45,638 nt of DNA. It comes from Candidatus Poribacteria bacterium (GTDB lineage Bacteria; Poribacteria; WGA-4E; PCPOR2b). This document shows, one piece after another, positions 1-8,711 of the stretch. The translations under genes were made by a program, and so were the position numbers. The notes under the pieces were generated by a model. That model saw only the letters and a list, made by a program, of their open reading frames with translations. It ran no database searches and had not been told where the DNA came from. The stretch's first letter is position 1. Each line of letters begins with the position of its first letter. Location of the stretch: assembly GCA_003635265.1 (NCBI GenBank), contig PYIZ01000053.1:213182-258819 (forward strand), given 5' to 3'.

Positions 1-130
1 GCCAAAACCCTTTTTTACGCTTCACCTTGCGAATCAACGAAACCACCTTGGAGTAGACGCGGCCTGATTCACTGGCAAGTATATCCAATTCAGACGTTGG
101 AGACACTTTGATTTTCTTGGTAGTGTACAT
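1..130 (-). CDS. TnpB-like IS200/IS605 accessory nuclease, N-terminal 43 codons (cut by window edge)
   Basis: Reading the minus strand from an ATG at 130 gives an open frame that runs off the left edge. The product begins MYTTKKIKV and contains SGRVYSKVVSLIRK followed by RKKGFW, which I recognise as the N-terminal pattern of TnpB/OrfB proteins, RNA-guided nucleases carried by IS200/IS605 elements. An in-frame TAG lies 30 bases upstream of the ATG, so no longer start is possible apart from weak codons. The hairpin-bearing left end of such an element lies upstream (231-323). The RuvC-like catalytic part and zinc finger are outside the window, so intactness cannot be judged. Confidence 0.6.
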   Translation of the reverse strand, partial: MYTTKKIKVSPTSELDILASESGRVYSKVVSLIRKVKRKKGFW

Positions 131-230
131 CGGGAGTGGCTTTCCGTCTGTCGTTCTCTATACCATAGAGTGTAGGGGACACCCCCTGGCAGTGGTGCGG
201 TATTCCCCTACCGACAAGACAAATTAAGTG

Positions 231-323
231 TATCATATTTTGCCTACAAATTCAAGGAGAAGCAGGGCTAAAGCATAGCTTATATAGGTTTCGCCCCAAC
301 TGCTCCAAGTCTAAAGACTTGGG
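231..323 (-). mobile_element. IS200/IS605-type left end with subterminal hairpin
   Basis: On the minus strand a near-perfect hairpin (305-323, arms CCAAGTC/GACTTGG around a TTTA-type loop) is followed by GCTTTAGC (267-274) and an AT-rich stretch, then by the tnpB start at 130. Subterminal imperfect hairpins are what TnpA of IS200/IS605 elements recognises. A diverged copy of the same arrangement is at 45313-45387. The rest of 131-423 has no gene; 170-200 contains short GC-rich palindromic stretches only. Confidence 0.5.
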
Positions 324-423
324 CTTTACGGGCTAAAGCCGTTTTCGGTAATATGTCAACGAGAGAGTCACCAAAACACAGTAAAAATTTTCACAGCAGC
401 TACGTGAGACACCGCCGTGTGCA

Positions 424-1596
424 TTACTCCACACCAAGCATCTGCTCTGGAGCGGGGACGAACTGACCATCTTTGACAATTTTAACGTAAGCTGGCTTGG
501 TGCAATCGCCATTCTCATCAAAATAGGTCAAGCCTGTGATGCCATCGTACCCTTCTTCAGGGCTGTCGATTGATGCCAAATGGTCGCGAATGGCTTTTCG
601 ATTTTCGCCGCCTTTTTCGATGGCTTCGACAATCATACCGACTGCATCATAAGTTAGTGCCGCCCATGTGTCGGGGGCAACCCCATGCATTTCCTCAAAT
701 GCTATTGCCATCTTTTGAGCTTTGGGGTCATCGAGCCTAAAGACAAACGGTGTTGTGACATACGTGCCTTCAGCCGCATCGCCTGCGATTTCAAGGAAAT
801 CTGGGGAATCAACGCCGTCTGCACCAAAGAGTTGTGCGGTGCTGCCTCCCTCACGGGCTTGTGATACGATTAAGCCCGCCTGACTGTACAATCCTGAGAG
901 AAAAATCAGATCCGGCTGCTTCGCTTTAATGCTTGTCAATTGCGCCTTAAAGTCAGTGTTATCCCGATCATACGCTTCCATCCCAACGATTTCGAGTCCA
1001 AGTTCTTCGGCGGCAGCAGCGAAGCTATCTTTAAGGCCGCGCCCATAGTCATCGTTATCAAAAAAGATGGCAACTTTTTGGATGTCCCCTAATACGTTTC
1101 TGATATACTTCGCTGCAAATGCAGCTTGAAAATCATCACGGTAGATATTTCTAAATGTCCAGTCGCTTCCCGCAGCAACACGGACATTGGTCGAACCGGG
1201 CGACAGTTCAACAATACCAGCACGTTGATAGATGGGTTTGCCAGCTAACGAGCAGGAACTATTAAAGTGTCCAACGACTGCAAGAATCTGACGATTGCTG
1301 GCGATTCGTTCTGCAACTAAACTCGCTTCTTTATCTTTGCCGGTGTCGTCTTCAAAAACAAGCGTCAGTGTTTTGCCGTTAACACCACCCGCCGCATTAA
1401 TCTCTTTCGCCTTGAGTTCCGCACCACGCTTAATCATCTCCCCAAAAGCAGCAATAGGACCGGTAAAGGGACCCGCAACAGCGACTTTAATCTCATTCTT
1501 GGTTTCACATCCGGTAAGTGCAAAACCCATAATCATAACAGATGTCATGACAAAAATGACAAGCAGGACGGTTGAACGTGCTCCGTTTTTCTTCAT
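424..1596 (-). CDS. ABC transporter substrate-binding lipoprotein, branched-chain amino acid type (LivJ/LivK-like)
   Basis: The 390-residue product starts with a lipoprotein signal peptide (hydrophobic residues 9-27, lipobox LTGC with Cys30). The mature part begins KVAVAGPFTGPIAAFG, the typical first strand of periplasmic binding proteins of the Peripla_BP_6 family, and keeps LVFEDDTGK, VAVVGHFNSSCSLA-like and VAIFFDNDDYGRG segments of the two-lobed fold. It should be anchored on the periplasmic side and deliver amino acids or similar small ligands to a LivHMGF permease. None of those permease genes is in the window, so it is an orphan here. The family also includes sensors and amide or urea binders, so the ligand is unknown. 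ATG at 1596 is preceded by AAGGAG. Confidence 0.85.
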   Translation of the reverse strand: MKKNGARSTVLLVIFVMTSVMIMGFALTGCETKNEIKVAVAGPFTGPIAAFGEMIKRGAELKAKEINAAGGVNGKTLTLVFEDDTGKDKEASLVAERIASNRQILAVVGHFNSSCSLAGKPIYQRAGIVELSPGSTNVRVAAGSDWTFRNIYRDDFQAAFAAKYIRNVLGDIQKVAIFFDNDDYGRGLKDSFAAAAEELGLEIVGMEAYDRDNTDFKAQLTSIKAKQPDLIFLSGLYSQAGLIVSQAREGGSTAQLFGADGVDSPDFLEIAGDAAEGTYVTTPFVFRLDDPKAQKMAIAFEEMHGVAPDTWAALTYDAVGMIVEAIEKGGENRKAIRDHLASIDSPEEGYDGITGLTYFDENGDCTKPAYVKIVKDGQFVPAPEQMLGVE

Positions 1597-1708
1597 ATAT
1601 ATCTCCTTGATTAGTTCATCTTCGGACAGAAAATTGCCAGCAACGAAATCGAGATTTACTTTTCGCTGCCGACAATCTAAGTGATTCTGTCTAACCTTGT
1701 TAAAGGTT

Positions 1709-2539
1709 TCATTCCTTTACATTGACAACTTGTCGAAAATCAAACACAAAATCAGATTTTGAGCGTTTTTTCTTTTTGTTAATAATCTGAACTTCTGGCA
1801 AGATAACCTTTACATCTGTCGCACCGATGTCGAGTCTGTCAAACACCAAAAGTCCGTCACGTTGTGCGCCTGAGAAAAGCTGACCCCCATCGAACACCGT
1901 CTCGCGTGCAATCATCCGTTCGTGGTTTGCAGCCTCTGGATCCGGATAATAGTCGTACAACCTATACCCTGTATAAGGGTAGCGACGATAATACTGGTAG
2001 CCCAAGCGGTAGTTGTAGGGGTGGTAGTAGGGACGGTAAGGGCTACGATAGTAAGACCGTGGGTAACGATAACGGTATCGCCGATATCCAGGGTCATAAA
2101 ATGCCACTGTTCGTGGTTCCAGGTTCTCATAAAGTTCTTTGAAATAATCGTAGGGGAGCGAGGCAGACTGCTCACCGTTTAGATCCATCAAAATCGCTGT
2201 CGGATCAACAATGACGCGCGAATTGGATCTGTTTTCGATGTGGATACCAAAAACGGTATACAGCGGCTCAACATTACCCCAACGATCAATCCCAAGATAC
2301 GGATTAATCCGTGGATCTTCCGTTAGTTCAAACAATTCTACTTCATCGAGTGGCTCAAGCGTAATCTGAACGCCGCGCCGCTCCACCGAGATAGAACCTG
2401 TTTGTGCATCAATTTCGGCGCCTTTTCTGCCGACAACAGGTTCCATGTAAATTTCAACCTGCGGCTTTGGTGCACACCCAGCCAGAATGCTGATGGTTGT
2501 GATAAGGGCAAAGATGCCCAAAAACTTTCGGTACATCAT
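1709..2539 (-). CDS. Lipoprotein with a Tyr/Arg/Pro-rich segment, function unknown
   Basis: The 276-residue product has a short N-terminal hydrophobic segment ending in the lipobox LAGC (Cys22), so it is probably a membrane-anchored lipoprotein. Residues 55-125 look like a small beta domain (strand-rich, with IHIENRSNSRVIVDP). Residues about 152-200 are made almost only of Tyr, Arg and Pro. The last 70 residues return to ordinary composition. I do not recognise the family. ATG 2539 follows AAGGAG at good spacing. The gene lies 112 bases upstream of the solute-binding lipoprotein on the same strand; a weak imperfect inverted repeat (about 1630-1680) sits between them. Confidence 0.7.
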   Translation of the reverse strand: MMYRKFLGIFALITTISILAGCAPKPQVEIYMEPVVGRKGAEIDAQTGSISVERRGVQITLEPLDEVELFELTEDPRINPYLGIDRWGNVEPLYTVFGIHIENRSNSRVIVDPTAILMDLNGEQSASLPYDYFKELYENLEPRTVAFYDPGYRRYRYRYPRSYYRSPYRPYYHPYNYRLGYQYYRRYPYTGYRLYDYYPDPEAANHERMIARETVFDGGQLFSGAQRDGLLVFDRLDIGATDVKVILPEVQIINKKKKRSKSDFVFDFRQVVNVKE

Positions 2540-2724
2540 TTTTTTTCACTCCTTAAAGTTGGATGTGGATTTTAGGTGTTAAAACCTCCATTATCAACTT
2601 ATCAGCATTGGTGGATAACGTCATATTAATAGCTTCTCAAGAATTTAGCAAACTTCTCTCGAAACTTTTATAGTTTAACATAGAACGTAGGGAATTGCAA
2701 TTGCATTCTATCTGCTTTTTCCGA

Positions 2725-2753
2725 TTGCTTTAGATTCAAGGGTTCTGTATAAT
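2725..2753 (+). promoter_or_regulatory. Sigma70-like promoter for the ATP-grasp gene
   Basis: TTGCTT (2725-2730), a 17-base spacer and a perfect TATAAT (2748-2753) lie 33 bases upstream of the ATG at 2786. The divergent region 2540-2785 has no gene. Confidence 0.5.
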
Positions 2754-2785
2754 TTGTGAAACGATCGCCCTGTGGAAAATAGGTT

Positions 2786-4042
2786 ATGGACCCGAACAAA
2801 AAACGCATTCTTCTACTACTACCCACGAGAACATACCGCGCAAAGGCATTTCTCTCTGCTGCATCGCAGTTAGGTGTAACTGTTGCGATTGGGTCAGATC
2901 AGCCCCAAACGTTGTCCGAGTTATCACCTCGAAAGTCCTTGGTCATTAACTTCGGCAAACCTGAGAACGCAGTGGAGGAAATCGTTGAGTTTGCCCAAAC
3001 CCATCCGATTGACGCAGTTGTGGGTGTTGATGACGAAACAACAGTTCTAGTATCGATGGTGTCGGAGGCGTTATCCCTACCGCATAATTCCGTGGAATCC
3101 GCTCGCACTACCCGCAGCAAATATCAGATGCGCAAAGTGCTAGCAACGGGAGGGATCCCTTCACCGCACTTTGAACTTGCTTCAATCAGCGCGGATCCAG
3201 CAAAAATTGCAGCTGGGGTCGCCTTTCCGTGTGTTCTTAAACCGCTTTCTCTGTCGGCGAGTCGGGGCGTCATCCGTGCGAACAATCCTACGGAGTTTGT
3301 GAAGGCATTTCACACAATTGTTAGCATTCTTGGCTCGTCTGACGTTAAATCACGAAAAGACGCTAGGGCACAGCAAATTCTTATTGAAGATTTTATACCG
3401 GGGATAGAAGTTGCCCTTGAGGGTATCCTGATTCAAGGGCGACTCAAGGTGCTCGCTATTTTTGATAAGCCTGATCCGTTAGATGGACCCTTCTTCGAGG
3501 AAACCCTCTACGTCACCCCATCTCGCTTGCCAGTTGATGTTCAAAACGAGATTGTGTCGTGCACAGCACGAACGGCAGACGTGCTCGGTTTGCGGGAGGG
3601 ACCCGTCCACGCAGAACTGCGCGTCAATGACGATGGCGCATGGATAATCGAAATCGCCGCTCGGTCGATTGGTGGGCTTTGTGCCCGGACATTGCGCTTT
3701 GGTGCGGGGATTTCGCTAGAAGAGCTCATCATTCGGCACGCTATTGGGCTGGAGGTGGAATCGTTGCAGCGTGAACGGCAGCCGGCTGGGGTGATGATGA
3801 TTCCCATTCCTCACGCTGGAATCTTGCGAGAAGTACGAGGCAAAGCGGACGCGGAACAGGTCTTAGGCATTGAGGAGGTTACCATCAGTATACCGATCGG
3901 GCAGGAAGTTCTTCCCCTACCGGAAGGAGCGAAGTATCTCGGATTTATTTTTGCAAGAGGCAGTACCCCTGCAAGTGTTGAAGCCTCCCTACGCGAGGCG
4001 CATCGTCGGCTAGAGTTTGTCATCGCAGATGAGAAACTGTGA
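2786..4042 (+). CDS. ATP-grasp domain carboxylate-amine ligase-like enzyme
   Basis: The 418-residue product has an N-terminal Rossmann-like domain (KKRILLLLPTRTY), then the ATP-grasp core: the lysine-bearing strand FPCVLKPLSLSASRG (about 150-165), ILIEDFIPGIEVALEG (about 205-220), and a metal-binding strand with HAELR and WIIEIAARSIGG (about 275-295). The C-terminal 100 residues resemble the extra domain found in L-amino acid ligases and similar stand-alone ATP-grasp proteins. Such enzymes activate a carboxylate as acyl phosphate and join it to an amine or thiol. It stands alone on the plus strand with its own promoter, so the substrate cannot be inferred from neighbours. Confidence 0.8.
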   Translation: MDPNKKRILLLLPTRTYRAKAFLSAASQLGVTVAIGSDQPQTLSELSPRKSLVINFGKPENAVEEIVEFAQTHPIDAVVGVDDETTVLVSMVSEALSLPHNSVESARTTRSKYQMRKVLATGGIPSPHFELASISADPAKIAAGVAFPCVLKPLSLSASRGVIRANNPTEFVKAFHTIVSILGSSDVKSRKDARAQQILIEDFIPGIEVALEGILIQGRLKVLAIFDKPDPLDGPFFEETLYVTPSRLPVDVQNEIVSCTARTADVLGLREGPVHAELRVNDDGAWIIEIAARSIGGLCARTLRFGAGISLEELIIRHAIGLEVESLQRERQPAGVMMIPIPHAGILREVRGKADAEQVLGIEEVTISIPIGQEVLPLPEGAKYLGFIFARGSTPASVEASLREAHRRLEFVIADEKL

Positions 4043-4103
4043 TCTACTTGGTAATTACAGCGTTATAGGTCGTGATGATAGAGGATAATCCTACTAAGCA
4101 AGG

Positions 4104-4310
4104 CATTTATGGTAAATAAAAAAAAGTAGACATTTGCCAATAACCCCGATCCTAACGAAGCTGCCAAGGTCCCCTGATAAGTGGTACATCCCGCCTGCCT
4201 GCTCTCGGCTTGTCGGAGTCCCGATTTATCGGGGATAAAATCGGGGGCGGGATTTAGGGGGTTGACTGTGCATTGGGAGTGTCTAAGTAATTCTAAAATC
4301 TGCCATAGTA
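4104..4310 (-). mobile_element. Miniature inverted-repeat element, IS630-like ends (copy A)
   Basis: The 207-base element is bounded by imperfect terminal inverted repeats of about 30 bases (4104-4135 and 4280-4310) of the type CTATGGYAGATTTTAGAATT...TGTCTA. Its interior shares CAACCCCCTAAATCCC with copy B at 19161-19331, which lies in the opposite orientation. It also contains the palindrome CCCGATTTATCGGG. It carries no open frame and fills most of the gap between the ATP-grasp and FIST genes. Confidence 0.6.
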
Positions 4311-4341
4311 TTCCGAGTTATGGAAAGGCAAGGTGAGGTTG

Positions 4342-5517
4342 ATGATACGTGCTGGTGTTGGGCATAGCCTCAATAGTTCGGGCACAGAAGCTGCGCAACA
4401 AGCAACCACAATGGCAATGGGAAAGGCAAAATTGGCGAAAGCAGACCTTGCGTTCGTTTTCGCAACGGCAGACTATCAGAGTGAGTATGCGCAATTATGT
4501 GAGCAAGTACAAAAGATCTCGGGGTGTGAGCATCTAATTGGCTGTAGTGGAATGGGTATCCTCACTTCGGACGGTGAGTTTGAAGGAAAATCTGTCGTTG
4601 CTGTCCTTGTGCTGCGTTCTGATCAGTTGTCCGCTCTTTCTTTTTGTGTCTCCGAAGATGCGGTGTCACCGGTTGGCACAACCATACGCAATCAAATACA
4701 GCCAGAACTACGTGAGAATTCACTCTTGGTCGTTTTGCCCGATGTCCGATGTGTGCAGCCCGCTGAACTTATCCAACAGATCGGAGGCACCGGAGATGCG
4801 CTTCCCATCGTTGGCGGGGCTGCCTCCGGAGATCCGATGAGCGGTCAAATGCACCAATGGTGCGGGACGGAAATTACAGAGTCGAGCGTCGCCGGTGTGC
4901 TACTGACGGGCGATTTCCACACCGAAATTGGCGTCGCCCAAGGGTGTCAACCCATTGGAAGCCCCGTTGAAATTACTCGCGCAGAGGACAACCTGATTCT
5001 GGAGTTGGATGGTAGGGAAGCCGTAGAGGTGTTACAAGAATCGCTGGCACTGCTGACCGAGGAAGATATACAGCGTTCAGGCAGGATGATTTTCATAGGC
5101 ATTGCGATGGATAAGTCAAATCGATCCCCGCAGCCGGGCGACTACCTGATTCGTAACATCACGGGTATCGATCCACAAAACTCCGCAGTCGGAGTGGCAG
5201 AAAGAATCGAGACGGGACAAATCGTGCAGTTTCACCTGCGAAATCCTTTTGCCGCCTCCGAGGATATCCATGCCATCGTGAATCGACTGCATGAAAGCGC
5301 ACAGGCACATCCACCCGCTTTTGGGCTTTACTTTAACTGCTTGGGCAGGGGTGCGGGGTTATACGGTGAGCCGAATCACGATATTCAGATTATCAAGGAA
5401 AAATTCCCAGATCTGCCGATTATCGGTTTCTTCGGAAATGCTGAATTTGCTCCCATAGGCAATCGAAATTTCGCACATGCCTACACAGGGGCGCTTGTCC
5501 TCTGTTCTGAGACCTAA
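4342..5517 (+). CDS. FIST-domain sensory protein
   Basis: The product (391 residues from ATG 4342; AAGGTGAGG just upstream is the ribosome binding site, so a GTG at 4333 is not the start) matches the FIST N plus FIST C arrangement. N-terminal signals are the repeated small-residue strand DLAFVFATADY, CEHLIGCSGMGIL and PIVGGAASGD. The C-terminal half has AHPPAFGLYFNCLGRG and LPIIGFFGNAEFAPIG, both characteristic. FIST domains are ligand-sensing modules, predicted to bind small molecules such as amino acids, often fused to kinases or cyclases; here it stands alone. Its TAA stop overlaps the stop of the convergent hydrolase gene by 4 bases. Confidence 0.85.
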   Translation: MIRAGVGHSLNSSGTEAAQQATTMAMGKAKLAKADLAFVFATADYQSEYAQLCEQVQKISGCEHLIGCSGMGILTSDGEFEGKSVVAVLVLRSDQLSALSFCVSEDAVSPVGTTIRNQIQPELRENSLLVVLPDVRCVQPAELIQQIGGTGDALPIVGGAASGDPMSGQMHQWCGTEITESSVAGVLLTGDFHTEIGVAQGCQPIGSPVEITRAEDNLILELDGREAVEVLQESLALLTEEDIQRSGRMIFIGIAMDKSNRSPQPGDYLIRNITGIDPQNSAVGVAERIETGQIVQFHLRNPFAASEDIHAIVNRLHESAQAHPPAFGLYFNCLGRGAGLYGEPNHDIQIIKEKFPDLPIIGFFGNAEFAPIGNRNFAHAYTGALVLCSET

Positions 5518-7346
5518 GAACCAAGTGGGTATATCGGCAGCACGATGTAGGAAGCGTGGTTCAGTTCATGATAGATGGTGTTTTCGGCGATACGCCACCG
5601 CCTATCAGTTGGATCGCCCGTGTTGCGGTTTATGTCAAAGTTTGGGAAATTGCTGCTACAAATATCTATACGAATCCGATGATTCACCGCAAACAGGTTC
5701 GCCGACGGCTCAAGTGGAATCTCGATCTGATACATCTTTCCGGCTTCCATTGGTTTTGATGTCTCCCATCCCTCCCGATAGCGTGCACGGAGGATGCCTT
5801 CCGATACCGGAAATGCGTAACCCGTTGGGTAATCAGTGCTTGGGGGATAAAGATCGATCAGCTTCACGAAAAAGTCGGTATCAGGCGAATCTGACGATAC
5901 CCACAAGATCCCCTTTATATTTCCAGCGATTCTAACCCTTTGAGATAGCGGCTGAGTTTGGAAGACTAATACATCTGGACGAGACGCAATCGGCATACCC
6001 GGAATCCCATGTCCCGGCAAGGTTTCCAATTCAATCTGGTCGCGTGGTCCCATCCCGGAAAACCCGCCCTCGGCGGCTGGTCCGTAGGGGATGATACAAC
6101 GACCATTGCTAGAAACCGTGTTCCGTGGATCATAGGTGTACGTTGTCTGTGCGCTCTCCTGAATCGGCTGGTCTTGTGATAGAACCCCATCTGGGTGGAG
6201 GTAGAATGGTATCGGTTGGATGCTTTTGGGGGGCCAAGTATCGCCGTAATGCCACTCTCCACCGTGCTTCAGTCTACCGCTATTGTCGCGTCTCCCTTGC
6301 CCGCCTCCCATCGTAAACACCTTGACCGGCGTTCCAATGTCAGCATTCGGATCCTCCTTAAGCCACCGATCAAACCATGCCAACTCCAAGTCCAAAAAAT
6401 CGTCGTAGCTGTGAATAGTCCCTGCTGTTCCAAAATTCACATCTCCGCACAGCGAGTTGAAGTTGTTATGTGTCCAAGGACCGACGAGGAGATACTGGTT
6501 TTCGCGCTGCATCTCCACCATCTTCTGGTAACCGTCGATTATGGTGCGTGGATACCAATCATACCAACCGACGACCCATAGAATGGGAATCTTTGGAAAA
6601 CAGTCAAAATACTCGTCCATCGCAAAGCCCGGTTGACGCCAAAAGTCGGTATAATCGTAGTTCTCAAAATACAGTTGAAAGGCAGCGTCTTCATATTTTG
6701 GCGCGATATTGAGCGGAGTCTGCCCACGTTTCCACGGGATCCGAGATGCCCAATCCAGAAAGTTCTGACCTGAACTCATCGTCCGAACTGCTTCTGCGAT
6801 AGCGGGATTCTGCTGTGCCTCTTGGCTAGTTGTTGCCGTTTCAAGAATCCACTTCAAAAGCCCTAAGTGCAGCGCACCGCCCACGCGCATACTGTAGTGA
6901 TACGCATTGATGGGTCCCTCATAGGGGATTATTGTGGCTAACCCCGGCGGGTTCTGTGTCGCTGCATGGAACTGTACCCAAGCCATGTGCGAACAACCAT
7001 ACATCCCCACCTTCCCGTTGCACGACGGGTGATTCGCAAGCCATACCACTGTGTCATAGCCATCTTGCGGTTCATCTCGAAACGGGAAGAAATCGCCACC
7101 AGATTTGAAGCGACCGCGGCAGTCCTGCACCACCGACAGATAACCGTGCTTGGCGAAAAAGCTTCCCATATTCTCATAACTTTCCTTTTTGTACGGAGTG
7201 CGCTGCAGAACAGCGGGGAGGTTGCCTTCCACGGGACGACCGTCCGCAGCAGGATAGTAGAGATCTGCGACCAGATTCACACCGTCACGCATGGGGACCA
7301 TGACATCCCGAACAACAATGACATCCCACGTTTTTTTTCTGTCCAT
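5514..7346 (-). CDS. CocE/NonD family alpha/beta hydrolase (X-Pro dipeptidyl-peptidase-like)
   Basis: The 610-residue product carries the S15/CocE layout: an alpha/beta-hydrolase core starting VMVPMRDGVNLVADLYYP, the nucleophile elbow GMYGCSHMAW (Ser119), the acid in VVGWYDWYPR (Asp263), the catalytic His in LLVGPWTHNNF (His293), and a C-terminal jelly-roll domain (about 410-610, with SDSPDTDFFVKLIDLYP and HRIRIDICSSNFP). Family members cleave esters or acyl-amide bonds (cocaine esterase, glutaryl-7-ACA acylase, X-Pro peptidases). The elbow is YGCSHM rather than the usual YGGSYGG, which may alter specificity. No signal peptide is evident. It is divergent to the dioxygenase gene at 7477. Confidence 0.85.
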   Translation of the reverse strand: MDRKKTWDVIVVRDVMVPMRDGVNLVADLYYPAADGRPVEGNLPAVLQRTPYKKESYENMGSFFAKHGYLSVVQDCRGRFKSGGDFFPFRDEPQDGYDTVVWLANHPSCNGKVGMYGCSHMAWVQFHAATQNPPGLATIIPYEGPINAYHYSMRVGGALHLGLLKWILETATTSQEAQQNPAIAEAVRTMSSGQNFLDWASRIPWKRGQTPLNIAPKYEDAAFQLYFENYDYTDFWRQPGFAMDEYFDCFPKIPILWVVGWYDWYPRTIIDGYQKMVEMQRENQYLLVGPWTHNNFNSLCGDVNFGTAGTIHSYDDFLDLELAWFDRWLKEDPNADIGTPVKVFTMGGGQGRRDNSGRLKHGGEWHYGDTWPPKSIQPIPFYLHPDGVLSQDQPIQESAQTTYTYDPRNTVSSNGRCIIPYGPAAEGGFSGMGPRDQIELETLPGHGIPGMPIASRPDVLVFQTQPLSQRVRIAGNIKGILWVSSDSPDTDFFVKLIDLYPPSTDYPTGYAFPVSEGILRARYREGWETSKPMEAGKMYQIEIPLEPSANLFAVNHRIRIDICSSNFPNFDINRNTGDPTDRRWRIAENTIYHELNHASYIVLPIYPLGS

Positions 7347-7476
7347 ATTTTTCCTGCTTGCTTTTTTTACTTTGGTTTTGATACACTAGACATATCCATA
7401 ACCCTCGATTACTATTTTTTTCAGCAATACCAAAAAATCGCTAAAACAGACCAAGCCCACTTTGGAGGAGATATTG

Positions 7477-8448
7477 ATGAGCCTCACCGACTCGGAATTG
7501 CAACAGTTTAATGAGGAAGGATACCTAGTGAAACCCGGTGTCTTTTTAGCAGAAGCCCTAAAGCCAATCCAAGATGCGCTTAGTGAAATAGTCGATACAG
7601 AGGCAAAACGCTTGCAATCTGAGGGTGTGTTGGACGACATTTATGCCGACGAACCTTTCGGTAATCGCTTGGGACGCATCAGCCGATCCAACTTGGATGC
7701 TGCAACAGAGATTACTAGAGCGGTCATGGGGTCCGGCGGTGGCGGTTTTAACGGGGCATCAATGTTCGGTATGCTCACCCACGCTCCGCTGCTGTCTTGC
7801 GTCGAAAGTCTCATCGGTCCCACCATTATCGGTGCTTCGGCGTACCGTATTCGCCCAAAGCTGCCAGAATGGGAACGCGGAGAAGTGCCGTGGCATCAAG
7901 ATTCCGGTTATTTCCTTCCGCACTGTGATAAACACCTGCTTGTCACCTGCTGGATTCCGCTAGTTGACTCGAACCGTCAGAACGGTTGTCTTTACGTGAT
8001 GCCGAAGGTCCATCAAGAGCGCGTTTATCGGCATTATACCGGAGGGCATGGTGGATACCTCGAAATCCCCACCGACGAATTTCCGGATACCGGAGCTATT
8101 CCAATGGAGATGGAAGCAGGAGATGTGCTGTTTTTGACCAACCTAACTCCGCACGCCTCCTTTGAAAATCACAGTGATCAGGTGCGCTGGAGTGTCGATC
8201 TGCGCTTTCAAAGCGCAGATGCTCCAAACAACACGGACGAAGGTCCGGAATCCTATACGCCAGAGCGAGAAACCGTTACTATGGCGTGTTACCCACCAGA
8301 AGCCGATTTTGTCCTGCGTAACCCCGACCACCCGGAGCAGGAGGTTCGCAGCCCGGAAGAATTCCGTAAAATTCGAGAGCGCTTTCATGGAGCAGGGGCA
8401 TTCCATCCCGGACGGGGTTGGACACGACTTGAAGACAAAGATAATTAA
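7477..8448 (+). CDS. Phytanoyl-CoA dioxygenase (PhyH) family Fe(II)/2-oxoglutarate oxygenase
   Basis: The product (323 residues from ATG 7477) has the iron facial triad: HQD in VPWHQDSGYF (His140, Asp142) and the distal His in LTPHAS (His226), followed by Arg237 expected to hold 2-oxoglutarate. The N-terminal FNEEGYLVKPGVF is also typical of the family. An upstream TTG at 7462 in the same frame is part of the GGAGGAG ribosome binding site itself, so ATG 7477 is the start. PhyH proteins hydroxylate diverse substrates including secondary metabolites, so the substrate here is unknown. The adjoining divergent CocE hydrolase may share its promoter region. Confidence 0.85.
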   Translation: MSLTDSELQQFNEEGYLVKPGVFLAEALKPIQDALSEIVDTEAKRLQSEGVLDDIYADEPFGNRLGRISRSNLDAATEITRAVMGSGGGGFNGASMFGMLTHAPLLSCVESLIGPTIIGASAYRIRPKLPEWERGEVPWHQDSGYFLPHCDKHLLVTCWIPLVDSNRQNGCLYVMPKVHQERVYRHYTGGHGGYLEIPTDEFPDTGAIPMEMEAGDVLFLTNLTPHASFENHSDQVRWSVDLRFQSADAPNNTDEGPESYTPERETVTMACYPPEADFVLRNPDHPEQEVRSPEEFRKIRERFHGAGAFHPGRGWTRLEDKDN

Positions 8449-8549
8449 ATCCCTCAACGCCCCAGCAGTCCACAGGTGTTGAAGCCGAAAGGGAAAAAAG
8501 AACGCTTGTGTGGTGGTTCCGAATTAAAGAAAAGCAGAGGCGAAACTCC

Positions 8550-8711
8550 ATGAAATTCCTAGCAAAAGATATCGTTCGTCATCTTGGACGAATTCTGCAA
8601 TACGTACCGGTAGCGATAGCTTTTTTCCTTGCGCTGTCTTTTTGGCGAATGGGGTTCACCGAGGGTGCTATTATCACGGGGTTAATGGGCATCGGCTTTA
8701 TATTACTATAG
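8550..8711 (+). CDS. Small membrane protein, possibly truncated by the IS630 remnant
   Basis: From ATG 8550, with AGAGG upstream, a 53-residue product has a basic amphipathic start (MKFLAKDIVRHLGRI) and two hydrophobic stretches (about 18-30 and 37-53). The last codons and the TAG stop (8709-8711) fall inside CTATAG, the left terminus of the IS630 remnant that begins at 8706. The natural C-terminus may therefore have been lost. No family is recognised. Confidence 0.4.
   Translation: MKFLAKDIVRHLGRILQYVPVAIAFFLALSFWRMGFTEGAIITGLMGIGFILL

Noticed and set aside
1295..1684. Open frame of 129 codons on the plus strand
   Set aside because: It lies mostly antisense to the solute-binding protein gene, has Ser/Ala-rich shadow composition and no ribosome binding site.
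7462..7476. TTG start for the first dioxygenase
   Set aside because: These bases form the GGAGGAG ribosome binding site of the ATG at 7477.
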